Shown: positions 1 through 8,779, counted from the stretch's first letter. The stretch is 64,000 nt of DNA from Ancrocorticia sp047501485 (GCA_047501485.1 JAZDRN010000008.1:72435-136434); one strand, 5' to 3'. The notes: a model not told the origin generated them from the letters alone. Translations and numbers: made by a program.

Positions 1-218
1 TCGCGGCCGGGCTGCCAGCGACGGAAACGGCACTGCTGGTACTTGCCATCGGCTCCGGTTCGGTGTTCTTCAGCCATGTCAACGATGCCGGCTTCTGGAT
101 GGTCAAGGAGTACTTCGGCATGACCGTGGGCCAGACCATCAAGACTTGGTCGCTCATGGAGACCGCGGTCTCCGTGTTCGGCTTGATCTTCGTCATGCTG
201 GTCGATCTCGTGATCTAG
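1..218 (+). CDS. gntP: GntP-family gluconate permease, C-terminal end (partial)
   Basis: The reading frame is open from base 3 to the TAG at 216-218, and the 5' part lies outside the window. The 71 visible residues include LAIGSGSVFFSHVNDAGFW and the stretch VGQTIKTWSLMETAVS, which match the well conserved C-terminal end of the GntP/GntT gluconate:H+ symporter family. The last ~20 residues form the final hydrophobic helix. The gene lies directly upstream of the 6-phosphogluconate dehydratase and KDPG aldolase genes, so gluconate uptake feeding the Entner-Doudoroff pathway is the natural reading. A 16-bp hairpin follows the stop codon. Confidence 0.85.
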   Translation, partial: AAGLPATETALLVLAIGSGSVFFSHVNDAGFWMVKEYFGMTVGQTIKTWSLMETAVSVFGLIFVMLVDLVI

Positions 219-226
219 CTCTGGCA

Positions 227-278
227 GGGATGCCGCCGATCGGTGAGCCCAACCGGTCGCATCGATCGGCGGCATCCC
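227..278 (+). terminator. Strong hairpin after gntP
   Basis: Perfect 16-bp inverted repeat: the left arm at 227-242 (GGGATGCCGCCGATCG) pairs with 263-278 across a 20-nt loop. It starts 8 nt after the gntP stop and ends 42 nt before the edd start. No T-run follows, so it could terminate, attenuate or stabilise the message rather than act as a classical intrinsic terminator. Confidence 0.6.
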
Positions 279-320
279 TCCCGCTCACCACTCGCAGATA
301 CATCGAGAACCAGGAACAAC

Positions 321-2150
321 ATGGTCAGGCAACTTCACCCCACGGTTGCGAAAGTAACCGAACGCATTCGAGAGCGCAGCAGCGCCAGTCGAGCTGCCTA
401 TCTGCGCCGCATTCGAGAGGATGCCAGCAGAGTCAATTCGAGGGAACGGCTCAGTTGCGCCAATCTGGCGCATGCCTTCGCGGCCAACACCGAGGAGGAA
501 CGAGCTGAGGTCATCGTCGACCGCCGCCCGAACATCGGTATCGTCACCGCCTACAACGACATCCTCTCGGCTCACCGCCCCTACGAACACTACCCGGAAC
601 TCATTCGTGACGAGGCCCGGAGGAACAGGGCCCACGCGCAGGTCGCCGGCGGTACTCCGGCGATGTGCGATGGCGTCACCCAGGGCACCCCGGGCATGGA
701 AATGTCCCTCTTCAGCCGTGATGTGATCGCCATGAGCACGGCGGTCGCCCTCTCGCACGATGTCTACGACTCCGCTCTGCTGCTCGGCATCTGCGACAAG
801 ATCGTGCCCGGCTTGTTGATCGGTGCTCTCTCGGCGGGGCATGTTCCCTGCGTATTCGTTCCAGCCGGGCCGATGGGCAGCGGCATCCCGAACCCGGTCA
901 AAGCCAAGGTTCGTGAGGCGTACGTGCGCGGGGACGCCAGTCGCGAGGAACTTCTCGAGGTGGAGCAGCAGGCCTACCACAGCGCCGGTACCTGTACCTT
1001 CTACGGAACCGCTAACTCCAACCAGGTTCTCGTCGAGGCGATGGGGCTGCACGTGCCCGGTGCCGCCTTCGTAGCCCCCTACGGGCCGTTGCGAGAGGAG
1101 CTGACTCGCGCCGCCGTACGCTCCGCGCTGGACATCCGCAACGGCGGAGATCGTTTCACCCCGATCGGTGAACTGGTGGACGAGTGTGCCATCGTCAATG
1201 CCATGGTCACGCTTGTCGCGACGGGGGGTTCCACCAACCATCTGATCCATTGGGTGGCCGTCGCGCGCGCCGCAGGCATCATTTTCGACTGGAGCGACAT
1301 CGGCGAGCTCTCTGGAGCCGTCCCGCTGCTGGCGCGCATCTATCCCAACGGCCCCGGCGACATCAACGATTTCGAGCGTGCCGGCGGCACCGGATTCATC
1401 CTGCGCGAGCTGCTCGAACTCGGCATGCTGCATCCCGACGTGTCGACCATCAGGGAAGGAGGAATCGCCGAGCATATCGGACGGCCCTTCCTCGACGACG
1501 GCGAACTGGCCTTCCGCGAGCCCGATGCGCAGAGTCCGGATCCACTTACTGTGAGAACAGGTGAGGATCCCTTCGAACCGACGGGAGGGCTGGCCCTGCT
1601 CACCGGTAATCTCGGCCGTTCGGTCATCAAGATCTCAGCCGTTGCCGAGGAGAATCGGGTGATCACCGCGCCCGCCTTCGTCACGGACCGGCAGGAGGAC
1701 GTCGTCGAGGCCTTCCAGAAGGGAGAACTGAACCGCGACGTCGTCGTCGTTGTTCGATTCCAGGGCCCGCGTGCCAATGGAATGCCGGAACTGCATCGGT
1801 TGACGGCCGTACTCGGCTCCCTGCAGAGCCAGGGTCATCGCGTCGCGCTGGTGACGGACGGTCGCATGTCCGGTGCCTCCGGACGCATTCCCGCGGCCAT
1901 CCATCTCGTTCCGGAGGCCGCGGCCGGTGGGCCATGTGCCCGCCTGCGCACCGGCGACATCGTGACGCTCGACGCCACCCGCGGCACTCTGAGTGTGGAT
2001 CTCACCGCGGAGGAACTGGATGGGCGCGACGATGCCCGGCACCCGGTCGAGGTTCCCCTGGGACTGGGGCGGGATCAGTTCGCGGGAATGCGCAGCAACG
2101 TGTTGGGCGCGGAGCAGGGTGCATGCTCCTGGTTGCCCTTCACCGATTGA
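321..2150 (+). CDS. edd: 6-phosphogluconate dehydratase (Entner-Doudoroff)
   Basis: Converts 6-phosphogluconate to 2-keto-3-deoxy-6-phosphogluconate (KDPG). It belongs to the IlvD/Edd dehydratase family, which uses an oxygen-sensitive Fe-S cluster. Family blocks visible are AMCDGVTQGTPGME, LLLGICDKIVPG, GTCTFYGTANSNQ, TGGSTNHLIHW and, near the C-terminus, DGRMSGASGRIPAAIHLVPEA. The cysteines in the first three blocks are the expected cluster ligands. The length of 609 residues is normal for Edd. The ATG at 321 is preferred over an upstream GTG at 243 because AGGA precedes it at proper spacing and the protein then begins MVRQLHPTVAKVTERI, as in the family. eda follows after ~155 nt. Confidence 0.93.
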   Translation: MVRQLHPTVAKVTERIRERSSASRAAYLRRIREDASRVNSRERLSCANLAHAFAANTEEERAEVIVDRRPNIGIVTAYNDILSAHRPYEHYPELIRDEARRNRAHAQVAGGTPAMCDGVTQGTPGMEMSLFSRDVIAMSTAVALSHDVYDSALLLGICDKIVPGLLIGALSAGHVPCVFVPAGPMGSGIPNPVKAKVREAYVRGDASREELLEVEQQAYHSAGTCTFYGTANSNQVLVEAMGLHVPGAAFVAPYGPLREELTRAAVRSALDIRNGGDRFTPIGELVDECAIVNAMVTLVATGGSTNHLIHWVAVARAAGIIFDWSDIGELSGAVPLLARIYPNGPGDINDFERAGGTGFILRELLELGMLHPDVSTIREGGIAEHIGRPFLDDGELAFREPDAQSPDPLTVRTGEDPFEPTGGLALLTGNLGRSVIKISAVAEENRVITAPAFVTDRQEDVVEAFQKGELNRDVVVVVRFQGPRANGMPELHRLTAVLGSLQSQGHRVALVTDGRMSGASGRIPAAIHLVPEAAAGGPCARLRTGDIVTLDATRGTLSVDLTAEELDGRDDARHPVEVPLGLGRDQFAGMRSNVLGAEQGACSWLPFTD

Positions 2151-2305
2151 CCGGACCACCAGAACTGGCCGGAACAAGCCGGGTACCGGGAACTCACCCC
2201 GAGGCCCGGAGTACTCACATTGGTTCCCGATCCGGCGGGGCCGGCTCCGGGCTCGCCATACATTGAGCCGATGACATCATGACTTCAGGAAAGACAGGTT
2301 TACTC

Positions 2306-2935
2306 ATGACCGAAACAGATTACCCATGGATTGGCCGCGGCCCGATCATCCCCGTGATCGTCATCGACGATGCGGCCGACGCCATCCCCCTGGCACGTGC
2401 GCTGGTTGCCGGCGGGCTCTCGGCGCTGGAAGTGACGTTGCGAACGCCGGCGGGGTTGGCCGCGATCGAGGCAATCGCGAACGAGGTTCCCGAGGCCGCC
2501 ATCGGGGCCGGAACGCTCAAGGTTCCCGCTGACGCCCGGAGTGTGAAGGATGCAGGCGGCACTTTCGCCGTCACGCCCGGTTACACCCAGGCGATGGGAG
2601 CGGCGTGCTCGGAGGCGGAGCTCCCGTTGCTCCCGGGAGTAGCGACCGCATCCGAACTGATGCTTGCCTACGGCGATGGATACCGCTTCATGAAGTTCTT
2701 TCCGGCGGTGGCGGCCGGTGGCGTTCCGGTGCTACAGGCCCTCGGAGGGCCCTTCCCCGAGGTTTCCTTCTGCCCGACGGGTGGAATCAAGCCGGATACG
2801 GCCTCCGATTTCCTCGCACTCGCCAACGTTCCGGTGTGCGGCGGTACGTGGCTGACCCCGAAGAATCTCGTAGCGGCGAAGGATTGGGCCGCAATCACCG
2901 AGCTTGCGCGAGAGTGCCAAGCACTCGCGGGCTGA
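2306..2935 (+). CDS. eda: KDPG aldolase
   Basis: 2-keto-3-deoxy-6-phosphogluconate aldolase cleaves KDPG to pyruvate and glyceraldehyde 3-phosphate, the second specific Entner-Doudoroff step. The class I aldolase motifs are clear: EVTLRTPAGL (catalytic Glu), GAGT, FMKFFPAVAAGG (Schiff-base Lys) and FCPTGGI. About 209 residues from ATG 2306, in the range of the family; an alternative in-frame ATG at 2279 would add nine residues. It follows edd on the same strand with a 155-nt gap, and two hairpins follow it. Confidence 0.93.
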   Translation: MTETDYPWIGRGPIIPVIVIDDAADAIPLARALVAGGLSALEVTLRTPAGLAAIEAIANEVPEAAIGAGTLKVPADARSVKDAGGTFAVTPGYTQAMGAACSEAELPLLPGVATASELMLAYGDGYRFMKFFPAVAAGGVPVLQALGGPFPEVSFCPTGGIKPDTASDFLALANVPVCGGTWLTPKNLVAAKDWAAITELARECQALAG

Positions 2936-2952
2936 GCATCGAGCGCCAGGGC

Positions 2953-2976
2953 GGCCCACCTCACCTGAGGTGGGCC
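2953..2976 (+). terminator. Hairpin after eda
   Basis: Perfect 11-bp inverted repeat (GGCCCACCTCA at 2953-2963 with 2966-2976) around a 2-nt centre, 17 nt after the eda stop. It probably ends the edd-eda transcript. Confidence 0.65.
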
Positions 2977-2996
2977 GGGCAGTGAAGCCGGACGAG

Positions 2997-3028
2997 GAGC
3001 CGGGGCGGTTTCCGACTCGCCCCGGCTC
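2997..3028 (+). terminator. Second hairpin after eda
   Basis: Perfect 11-bp stem (GAGCCGGGGCG at 2997-3007 with 3018-3028) and a 10-nt loop, followed by a CTTCG pyrimidine-rich tail. It lies 20 nt after the first hairpin, so the pair is a tandem terminator that insulates gpmA. Confidence 0.65.
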
Positions 3029-3148
3029 CTTCGCATGCTCTGTTCCGGAACCGGATCCGAACGGCGGAGGTGCCCACCTTGCGGGACACTACGGGCGCAG
3101 GACCTATTTCGGTGGCACGGCACGCGCCGACCGTGGGAGAATCTACCT

Positions 3149-3886
3149 ATGACTTACACCCTCGTACTGCTCCGCCACGGCGAGAGCGAATGGAATGCGA
3201 AGAACCTCTTCACCGGCTGGGTCGATGTACCGCTGTCGGAGAAGGGCCGTGCGGAGGCCACGCACGGTGGCGAACTGCTCAAGGAGGCCGGCGTGCTTCC
3301 CGAGAAGCTGTACACGTCGTTGCTGCGCCGCGCCATCATGACGGCGAATCTCTCCCTCGATGCCGCCGACCGCCACTGGATCCCGGTCGAGCGCAACTGG
3401 CGGCTGAACGAGCGCCACTACGGTGCGCTTCAGGGCCTGGACAAGAAGGCCACCCGCGACAAGTACGGCGACGAGCAGTTCATGCTGTGGCGTCGTTCCT
3501 ACGACACTCCGCCCCCGGAGATCGATCCGGACAACGAGTTCGCCCAGGACGGCGATCCCCGTTACGAGGGTGAGCCGATCCCTCACACCGAGTGCCTCAA
3601 GGACGTCCTGGAGCGCTTGCTTCCCTACTGGAACGACGTCATCGTCCCGGATCTGAAGACCGGAAAGACGATCATGATCGCCGCGCACGGCAATTCGCTG
3701 CGTGCGATCGTCAAGCATCTCGACGACATCTCGGATGACGACATCGCGGGCGTCAACATTCCCACGGGGATCCCGCTCGTCTACGAGCTGGACGAGGAGA
3801 CCCTCAAGCCCGTCAAGAAGGGCGGCACCTACCTGGATCCTGAAGCCGAGGCGAAGATCGCCGCGGTGGCCAACCAGGGCAAGTGA
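3149..3886 (+). CDS. gpmA: 2,3-bisphosphoglycerate-dependent phosphoglycerate mutase
   Basis: Glycolytic enzyme interconverting 3- and 2-phosphoglycerate through a phosphohistidine. The N-terminal LLRHGESEWN carries the catalytic His. SLLRRAIMTANLSLD, RNWRLNERHYGALQG and AAHGNSLRAIVKHL (second His) are in canonical order. 245 residues is typical of the dPGM family. ATG 3149 is chosen because GGGAGA precedes it and the protein begins MTYTLVLLRHGES; longer in-frame starts would only add low-complexity residues. Likely its own transcription unit, flanked by terminator hairpins on both sides. Confidence 0.95.
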   Translation: MTYTLVLLRHGESEWNAKNLFTGWVDVPLSEKGRAEATHGGELLKEAGVLPEKLYTSLLRRAIMTANLSLDAADRHWIPVERNWRLNERHYGALQGLDKKATRDKYGDEQFMLWRRSYDTPPPEIDPDNEFAQDGDPRYEGEPIPHTECLKDVLERLLPYWNDVIVPDLKTGKTIMIAAHGNSLRAIVKHLDDISDDDIAGVNIPTGIPLVYELDEETLKPVKKGGTYLDPEAEAKIAAVANQGK

Positions 3887-3924
3887 GCTGCCTCCTAGGG
3901 CTGCGATGATCTGACCGCTGAGGC

Positions 3925-3956
3925 AGGGGCGCACGCACGCGAGTGTGTGCGCCCCT
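3925..3956 (+). terminator. Terminator hairpin after gpmA
   Basis: 14-bp stem (AGGGGCGCAC at 3925-3934 with 3947-3956, extended by a G-U pair and three more pairs) closed by a GCGA tetraloop at 3939-3942. It ends 17 nt upstream of the nucleoside hydrolase ATG, so it separates gpmA from that gene. Confidence 0.7.
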
Positions 3957-3973
3957 GCTCGTATCATGGAGGC

Positions 3974-4936
3974 ATGAGCCAGGCACGCCGTATCATCCTC
4001 GATTGCGATCCCGGGCACGACGACGCCGTCGCCATCCTGTTGGCACTCGGTTCCCGCGCCGTCGAACTCCTGGGAATCACCACGGTCGGTGGCAATCAGA
4101 CGCTGGAGAAGGTCACATACAACGCCCAACGCGTTCTCGCGCTCGTGGGCCGGGAGGACATCCCGGTGCATCCGGGCTCGCCCCGCCCGCTCGTGCATCA
4201 GGTGGAGGTCGCTCCCGAGATCCACGGTGAAAGCGGCCTCGACGGCGTATCGCTGCCGGAACCGACCGTCCCGCCACGCCAGGAGCGGGCCGCGAACTTC
4301 ATCGTCGCTCAGTTGATGGAACTTCCCGAGAAGTCCGTCACCCTCGTGGCGACGGGTCCTCTCACGAATATCGCGCTCGCGGCCCGCCTCGAGCCGCGCA
4401 TCGTCGAGCGAGTCGAGAGCGTGATCCTCATGGGCGGCGGCTACCACGAGGGAAACTGGACGCCAATGGCGGAGTTCAACATCTGGGTGGACCCGGAGGC
4501 AGCGCGTATCGTCTTCGAGGAACCCTGGGATGTGACGATGGTGGGCCTGGATCTCACCCATCAAGCCCTGGTGACCCCGGAGTTCGAGGCCGTCGTGGCC
4601 GAGCAGGATACGAAGATCGGCGGGTTCTTCCTGGAGTTGATGGCATTCTTCCGCAGCACACACCAGGACTTCTTCGGTTTCGAGAATCCGCCCCTGCACG
4701 ATCCGTGTGCGCTGGCCCTCGTGATCGACCCGGACGTCATGACAGTGCGGGCGGCGCCTGTGCGCATCGAGACCCGCGGTGAGTTCACCATGGGGATGAC
4801 GGTTGCCGATTTCCGCGCGCCCGCGCCACCCGATTGCCGCACCCGAGTGGCCACGCATCTGAATCAGGAGCGTTTCTGGCAGATGCTGGCGGATTCGCTC
4901 AGGAGATTGGGCGAGCAGTCGGCCGTCTCGCGCTGA
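3974..4936 (+). CDS. Inosine/uridine-preferring nucleoside hydrolase
   Basis: Hydrolyses the N-glycosidic bond of nucleosides in salvage. The Ca2+-binding signature LDCDPGHDDAVAIL is at the N-terminus. MGGGYHEGNWTPMAEFNIWVDPEAA and the late HDPCALALVIDPDV follow, all hallmarks of the IunH/RihA family. About 320 residues, normal. ATG 3974 fits the family N-terminus (MSQARRIILDCDPG). GGAGG lies only 1 nt upstream of it, too close for a usual ribosome site, so a very short leader is possible. The substrate (purine or pyrimidine) cannot be told from sequence alone. Confidence 0.88.
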   Translation: MSQARRIILDCDPGHDDAVAILLALGSRAVELLGITTVGGNQTLEKVTYNAQRVLALVGREDIPVHPGSPRPLVHQVEVAPEIHGESGLDGVSLPEPTVPPRQERAANFIVAQLMELPEKSVTLVATGPLTNIALAARLEPRIVERVESVILMGGGYHEGNWTPMAEFNIWVDPEAARIVFEEPWDVTMVGLDLTHQALVTPEFEAVVAEQDTKIGGFFLELMAFFRSTHQDFFGFENPPLHDPCALALVIDPDVMTVRAAPVRIETRGEFTMGMTVADFRAPAPPDCRTRVATHLNQERFWQMLADSLRRLGEQSAVSR

Positions 4937-4960
4937 GGTTGGCCGCGTACGCCGTCGAAC

Positions 4961-5019
4961 TTGAGGGTTAGCATCCGAAGTTGCCGTTCTAACGGTCAAC
5001 CTCGGATGCTAACCCTCAA
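4961..5019. terminator. Very long hairpin between convergent genes
   Basis: 23-bp inverted repeat with one mismatch (4961-4983 with 4997-5019). The intervening bases contain a further 5-bp stem, CCGTT (4984-4988) with AACGG (4991-4995), so nearly the whole 59 bases can fold as one rod. It lies between the plus-strand nucleoside hydrolase and the minus-strand phoU, where a bidirectional terminator is expected. Confidence 0.6.
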
Positions 5020-5023
5020 TCTC

Positions 5024-5061
5024 GGCGAATCGTGTGGCTGGCGAATCGTGTCACTGGCGAA
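5024..5061. repeat. 16-bp tandem duplication downstream of phoU
   Basis: GGCGAATCGTGT plus four bases is present at 5024-5039 and 5040-5055, followed by a third GGCGAA. The second copy can also pair with GATTCGCC at 5072-5079, giving a hairpin just past the phoU stop on the minus strand. Confidence 0.6.
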
Positions 5062-5087
5062 CCAGCGAACGGATTCGCCGGCCACAG

Positions 5088-5771
5088 TCATCCCAGCATC
5101 TCCTCCTCGGTGCCGGGCAGCCCGCTGTGATCTTGGGTGAAACCGGTGACGAGGAACGTCATGCGCCGTGCCACGGACACGGCGTGATCGCCGTAGCGCT
5201 CGAGGAAGCGGCCGAGCAGTACCACGTCGACGACCTCCTGGCGCGAGAGCTGGTTGGACTCGTCGAGGACCAGGTCGAAGGACTGGCGGTGGTAGGTGTC
5301 GAGGATCTCGTCGTCGTCCTCGATCTCTTTCGCGATCGCCAGGTCCTGCGTCTCGACGAGCTCGGACACCTTCTTGCCGACTGCGGCAGCGGCGTCGGCC
5401 ATATTCGTGAGCAGGTCGTAGGCGGGGCCGTCGGTCGCCGTCTGGGGGAAGCGTCCACGTGCGATGTAGGCGACGTGGCGGGCGAGATCGCCCATGCGCT
5501 CCAACGTGGCAGCCAGCCGCATGGCCGAGACGACGGTGCGCAGATCGCCGGCCACCGGCGCCTGACGGGCGAGGAGCGAGATCCCCATATCGTCGACATT
5601 GCGCTCGAGGAAATCGATGTGGCGGTCGGCATCGATAACGGATTCCGCCAGCGCGAGATTGGCGTCCTTGAGGGAGGCGGCGGCCCTCTTCATGGCATTG
5701 GCGGCCTCGCGGGCCTGCAGCTTGAGCGTGTCCTCCAGAAGGGACATTTCTTTGCGGAATTCGTGACGCAT
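5088..5771 (-). CDS. phoU: Phosphate signalling regulator PhoU
   Basis: PhoU-type all-helical protein linking the Pst phosphate transporter to the histidine kinase. The N-terminus MRHEFRKEMSLLEDTLKL, the block VAGDLRTVVSAMRLAATLERMGDLARHVAYIA and its partial repeat VVDVVLLGRFLERYGDHAVSVARRMTFLVTG are the two PhoU repeats, with the metal-binding E-R-x-G/Y-D motifs. About 227 residues, typical. The start at 5771 has AAGGAG five bases upstream; longer frames run into the divergent senX3 promoter. It lies divergently next to senX3-regX3, a usual actinobacterial arrangement. Confidence 0.93.
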   Translation of the reverse strand: MRHEFRKEMSLLEDTLKLQAREAANAMKRAAASLKDANLALAESVIDADRHIDFLERNVDDMGISLLARQAPVAGDLRTVVSAMRLAATLERMGDLARHVAYIARGRFPQTATDGPAYDLLTNMADAAAAVGKKVSELVETQDLAIAKEIEDDDEILDTYHRQSFDLVLDESNQLSRQEVVDVVLLGRFLERYGDHAVSVARRMTFLVTGFTQDHSGLPGTEEEMLG

Positions 5772-5961
5772 CCTGCTCCTTGATTCCCGATACGGTTGCT
5801 CGCAACCAACCTGCGAGGCAAGAGGAAATTCGGCACCGACATGCCGAGACGTCACCACCGTAACCCGTGGAAGTGAACGTGCCCCGGGTCTTTGGTGAAC
5901 AACAGGCAAAGTCTGGCAGCTGGGTGCGGGCTTTCCGGCGGGCGCGTCGTAAGCTGGAGAC

Positions 5962-7218
5962 ATGCCAGCTGGGATGCAATTCTTGACGGGGGTGTTTCTA
6001 GGTCTCTTCGTGGGCGTGTGGAGCACCGTCGCGTTCTTCATGTCCGAGCGTGCACGACGTCGTGAAGTGGTCCGGCACGTTTCCACCGAGGACCAGGTGG
6101 CGGCCAGCCCCGTCCTCGATGCGCTGCCGCAGTCCCACATCATCGTCGACCGCGAGGGGCTGGTGCTTCGCGCGTCGACTCGCGCCTACTCGTACGGGAT
6201 CGTCTACGAGGACGAAATCGTGCGCAGTGAGTTCTCTCGCGTGGTCGAAGCCACCCGCGCCGACGGGCTCATCCATGTCGAGGAGGTGCGGATGAGCCGG
6301 TCCATGCTCGAAGAGCGGATGGAATCCAGGCTCCTGGTGCGTTCCGCTCCCATGAGCGGGGGCAGGGTCCTGGTGCTGTTCGAGGACAACACCGCCCGCC
6401 TGCGGTTGGAGGAGACCCGCCGCGATTTCACCGCCAACGTCTCCCATGAGTTGAAGACCCCGGTCGGGGCGATCTCGCTGCTCGCCGAGACACTTTCCGA
6501 GAGCGCCCACGATGCCGAGGCTGTCAAGCATTTTTCCGGGCAGCTCGCCAAGGAGTCCAGCCGCTTGGGGCAATTGGTACAGGAGATCATCGAGCTCTCC
6601 CGCCTGCAGGAAGGCGACGCCTTCTCCACCTCCGACCTCGTCACGATTGACGACGTCGTCGCCGAAGCGGTCGATCGTACGCGCATCACCGCCGCAGATA
6701 GGGATGTCACCCTCGTGGCGGGAGGAGTGAAAGGCCTGGTGGTCTACGGCGATAGGACCATGCTCACCACCGCCGTGCGCAACCTGCTCGACAACGCCGT
6801 GCGCTACTCGCGGCCCTACGGGCGAGTCTCGATCGGCGTCTCCACTCACGATGGCCTCGTCTCCATCGCCGTCGTGGACCAGGGGGAGGGCATCGCCCCC
6901 GAACTGCGCGAACGTGTCTTCGAGCGTTTCTACCGTGGGGACAAGGCGCGCTCGCGGGAAACCGGTGGCTCCGGGCTCGGGCTCTCGATCGTCAAACACG
7001 TCATCGCGGACCACGGTGGCCGGGTGAACCTGTGGAGCGAACCCGGCAAGGGATCGACCTTCACCATCCTGTTGCCTGAGGCCCACGTGCCGACGGGGAA
7101 CTCGGAGGCCGGGGGTCCCGGAAACGTCAAGAAGCAGGGTGGGCCGGTCATCACGACTGGCGCATCGCCGTCGTCGGCTCTGGGAACCGGGGCCAACAAC
7201 CAACCCAAGACCGACTAG
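5962..7218 (+). CDS. senX3: Sensor histidine kinase, SenX3 type
   Basis: Membrane-bound phosphate-responsive sensor kinase. One or two N-terminal hydrophobic segments (residues ~5-30) are followed by a PAS-like region (~50-140). The phosphoacceptor block NVSHELKTPVGAISLL has His162. The ATPase boxes are NLLDNAVRYS (N), DQGEGIAPELRERVFERFYRGD (G1/F) and GGSGLGLSIVKH (G2). The ~40-residue C-terminal tail is low complexity. 418 residues. It lies 9 nt upstream of the response regulator gene and divergent from phoU. The exact start is uncertain: ATG 5962 has GGAGA very close, and ATG 5974 is possible. Confidence 0.9.
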   Translation: MPAGMQFLTGVFLGLFVGVWSTVAFFMSERARRREVVRHVSTEDQVAASPVLDALPQSHIIVDREGLVLRASTRAYSYGIVYEDEIVRSEFSRVVEATRADGLIHVEEVRMSRSMLEERMESRLLVRSAPMSGGRVLVLFEDNTARLRLEETRRDFTANVSHELKTPVGAISLLAETLSESAHDAEAVKHFSGQLAKESSRLGQLVQEIIELSRLQEGDAFSTSDLVTIDDVVAEAVDRTRITAADRDVTLVAGGVKGLVVYGDRTMLTTAVRNLLDNAVRYSRPYGRVSIGVSTHDGLVSIAVVDQGEGIAPELRERVFERFYRGDKARSRETGGSGLGLSIVKHVIADHGGRVNLWSEPGKGSTFTILLPEAHVPTGNSEAGGPGNVKKQGGPVITTGASPSSALGTGANNQPKTD

Positions 7219-7227
7219 GGGATACAC

Positions 7228-7914
7228 ATGCCGCAGATTCTGGTGGTGGACGACGAACCCGTCTTCCGCGATACTCTCGCTTTCAATCTTCGCCGCGATG
7301 GCTATGAGGTTGTGACCGCGGGCGACGGCGTGGCCGCTGTCGAGGCGTTCGAATCGGCCTCCCCCGATCTCATCCTGTTGGACCTGATGCTTCCAGGTAT
7401 CTCGGGTATCGAGGTCTGCAAGCGGGTTCGTGAGAGCTCGAGCGTCCCGATCATCATGGTGACGGCGAAGGACGATGAGATAGACAAGGTGGTGGGATTG
7501 GAGGTCGGTGCGGACGATTACCTCACCAAGCCGTATTCCTACCGCGAGTTGCTCGCCCGGATCCGCGCGGTGCTGCGGCGTTCCATCCCGGAGGCTCCTC
7601 CCACGGAACCCAGCGAGGTACTGCGAGTGGGGCGCATCGAGATGGACACCGAGGCCCACGAGGTGCGCGTGAACGGGAGGGAGATTCAGATGCCGCTGCG
7701 GGAGTTCGAGCTGCTGGAACTCTTCCTGAACAACCCGGACCGAGTGCTGACCCGGAACCAGATTCTCGATCGCATCTGGGGCCTGAACTACATCGGGGAT
7801 ACGAAGACGCTCGACGTGCACGTCAAGCGCATCCGCTCCAAGATCGAGGAGGACCCCTCCCATCCCAAGGCTCTCATCACCGTGCGCGGCCTGGGATACA
7901 AGCTGGTCTCGTGA
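7228..7914 (+). CDS. regX3: Response regulator, RegX3 type (OmpR family)
   Basis: Partner of the kinase just upstream. The receiver domain (~1-120) has the acidic pair VDDEP, phosphoacceptor Asp52 in DLILLDLML, Thr in MVTAKDD and Lys in YLTKPYS. A winged-helix DNA-binding domain follows (~130-225: LREFELLELFLNN, VLTRNQILDRIWG, VDVHVKRIRSKIE-like, ITVRGLGYKL). 228 residues. AGGGG lies before the ATG. With PhoU and the kinase it forms the usual phosphate-starvation module. Confidence 0.93.
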   Translation: MPQILVVDDEPVFRDTLAFNLRRDGYEVVTAGDGVAAVEAFESASPDLILLDLMLPGISGIEVCKRVRESSSVPIIMVTAKDDEIDKVVGLEVGADDYLTKPYSYRELLARIRAVLRRSIPEAPPTEPSEVLRVGRIEMDTEAHEVRVNGREIQMPLREFELLELFLNNPDRVLTRNQILDRIWGLNYIGDTKTLDVHVKRIRSKIEEDPSHPKALITVRGLGYKLVS

Positions 7915-8063
7915 GCCACGCGATTGGTCCGATGGGGTTCGCGAGGTCGACTGCGAATCCGGGTGGCGCCCTCCCTCGCTGCAGGTCATCCGCCGGCTTT
8001 CCCGCTGATCGGATGTTTGCGCAGCTCCGGCTAGTTGTTTCTGCTGACGGCACTCGAGCAAAA

Positions 8064-8135
8064 GTCTGAGCTTATACCGGTCGTGTTAGAATGTCTATTT
8101 AGAACACCCAATCGCGACGAAGGGGCCTAGTCAGA
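8064..8135 (+). promoter_or_regulatory. Putative carD promoter and leader
   Basis: The carD leader contains TAGAAT at 8087-8092, a good -10 hexamer, about 44 nt upstream of the ATG, with only a weak -35 match near 8064. The leader then has GAAGGGG close to the start region. The 7915-8063 stretch shows no other gene. Confidence 0.4.
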
Positions 8136-8699
8136 ATGGCTTTCACAATCGGCGAGACTGTCGTCTACCCTCATCATGGAGCTGCCTATATCGAGGATAT
8201 CTCCACAAAGAAGATCCGTGGTGAGGAAAGACTGTACTTGACTCTTCGGGTCATGCAGGGCGATCTCGTTATTCAGGTTCCTGCCGATAAGGTCGAAGAT
8301 GTCGGGGTGCGCGATGTTTCCAATGACAAGCAGCTTGAGAACGTCTTCAACGTCCTGCGCGCCGAGCATATCGAGGAGCCGGCCAACTGGTCGCGTCGTT
8401 TCAAGGCCAACAGCGAGAAGCTGACCTCCGGCGACGTCATCAAGGTTGCCGAGGTTGTGCGTGATCTGACCCGTCGAGTCTCCGATCGGCACCTGTCCGC
8501 GGGCGAGAAGCGTATGCTCTCGCAGGCGCGTCAGATCCTCGGATCCGAGGTCGCACTTGCTCGTGAGGTCGATGAGAAGGAAGCTCTCGACCTCCTCGAT
8601 GAGATCCTCGCCGAGGCCATCGGTATCACCGCCTCAGAGGCGGAGACGGCGCCCGAGGCACCCGAAGAGGCCGAGGAGAACGCCGCCAAGGTGGAGTGA
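8136..8699 (+). CDS. carD: RNA polymerase-binding transcription factor CarD
   Basis: Binds the RNA polymerase beta subunit and stabilises the open complex at rRNA and other promoters. The N-terminal RNAP-interaction domain starts MAFTIGETVVYPHHGAAYIED and continues through LYLTLRVMQGDLVIQVPADKVEDVGVRDV. The helical C-terminal part has the conserved NWSRRFKANSEKL. Actinobacterial CarD is ~160 residues; this one is 187 because of a Glu/Ala-rich acidic tail. Next to ispD-ispF, as in many actinobacteria. Confidence 0.95.
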   Translation: MAFTIGETVVYPHHGAAYIEDISTKKIRGEERLYLTLRVMQGDLVIQVPADKVEDVGVRDVSNDKQLENVFNVLRAEHIEEPANWSRRFKANSEKLTSGDVIKVAEVVRDLTRRVSDRHLSAGEKRMLSQARQILGSEVALAREVDEKEALDLLDEILAEAIGITASEAETAPEAPEEAEENAAKVE

Positions 8700-8779
8700 G
8701 AATCGCAGAGCGAGTGATCTTCGTTCGTGCGGTCGCGTTCGAATAGCACGTTCGGTGATTGTCGCATAGTCTGAACGCC

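Noticed and set aside
285..1475. 396-codon frame on the minus strand within edd
   Set aside because: Complete overlap with a well conserved enzyme gene, no domain, no ribosome site; a GC-codon shadow.
3143..4999. 618-codon minus-strand frame across gpmA and the nucleoside hydrolase
   Set aside because: Antisense shadow of two clear genes, residue content typical of antisense GC-rich DNA.
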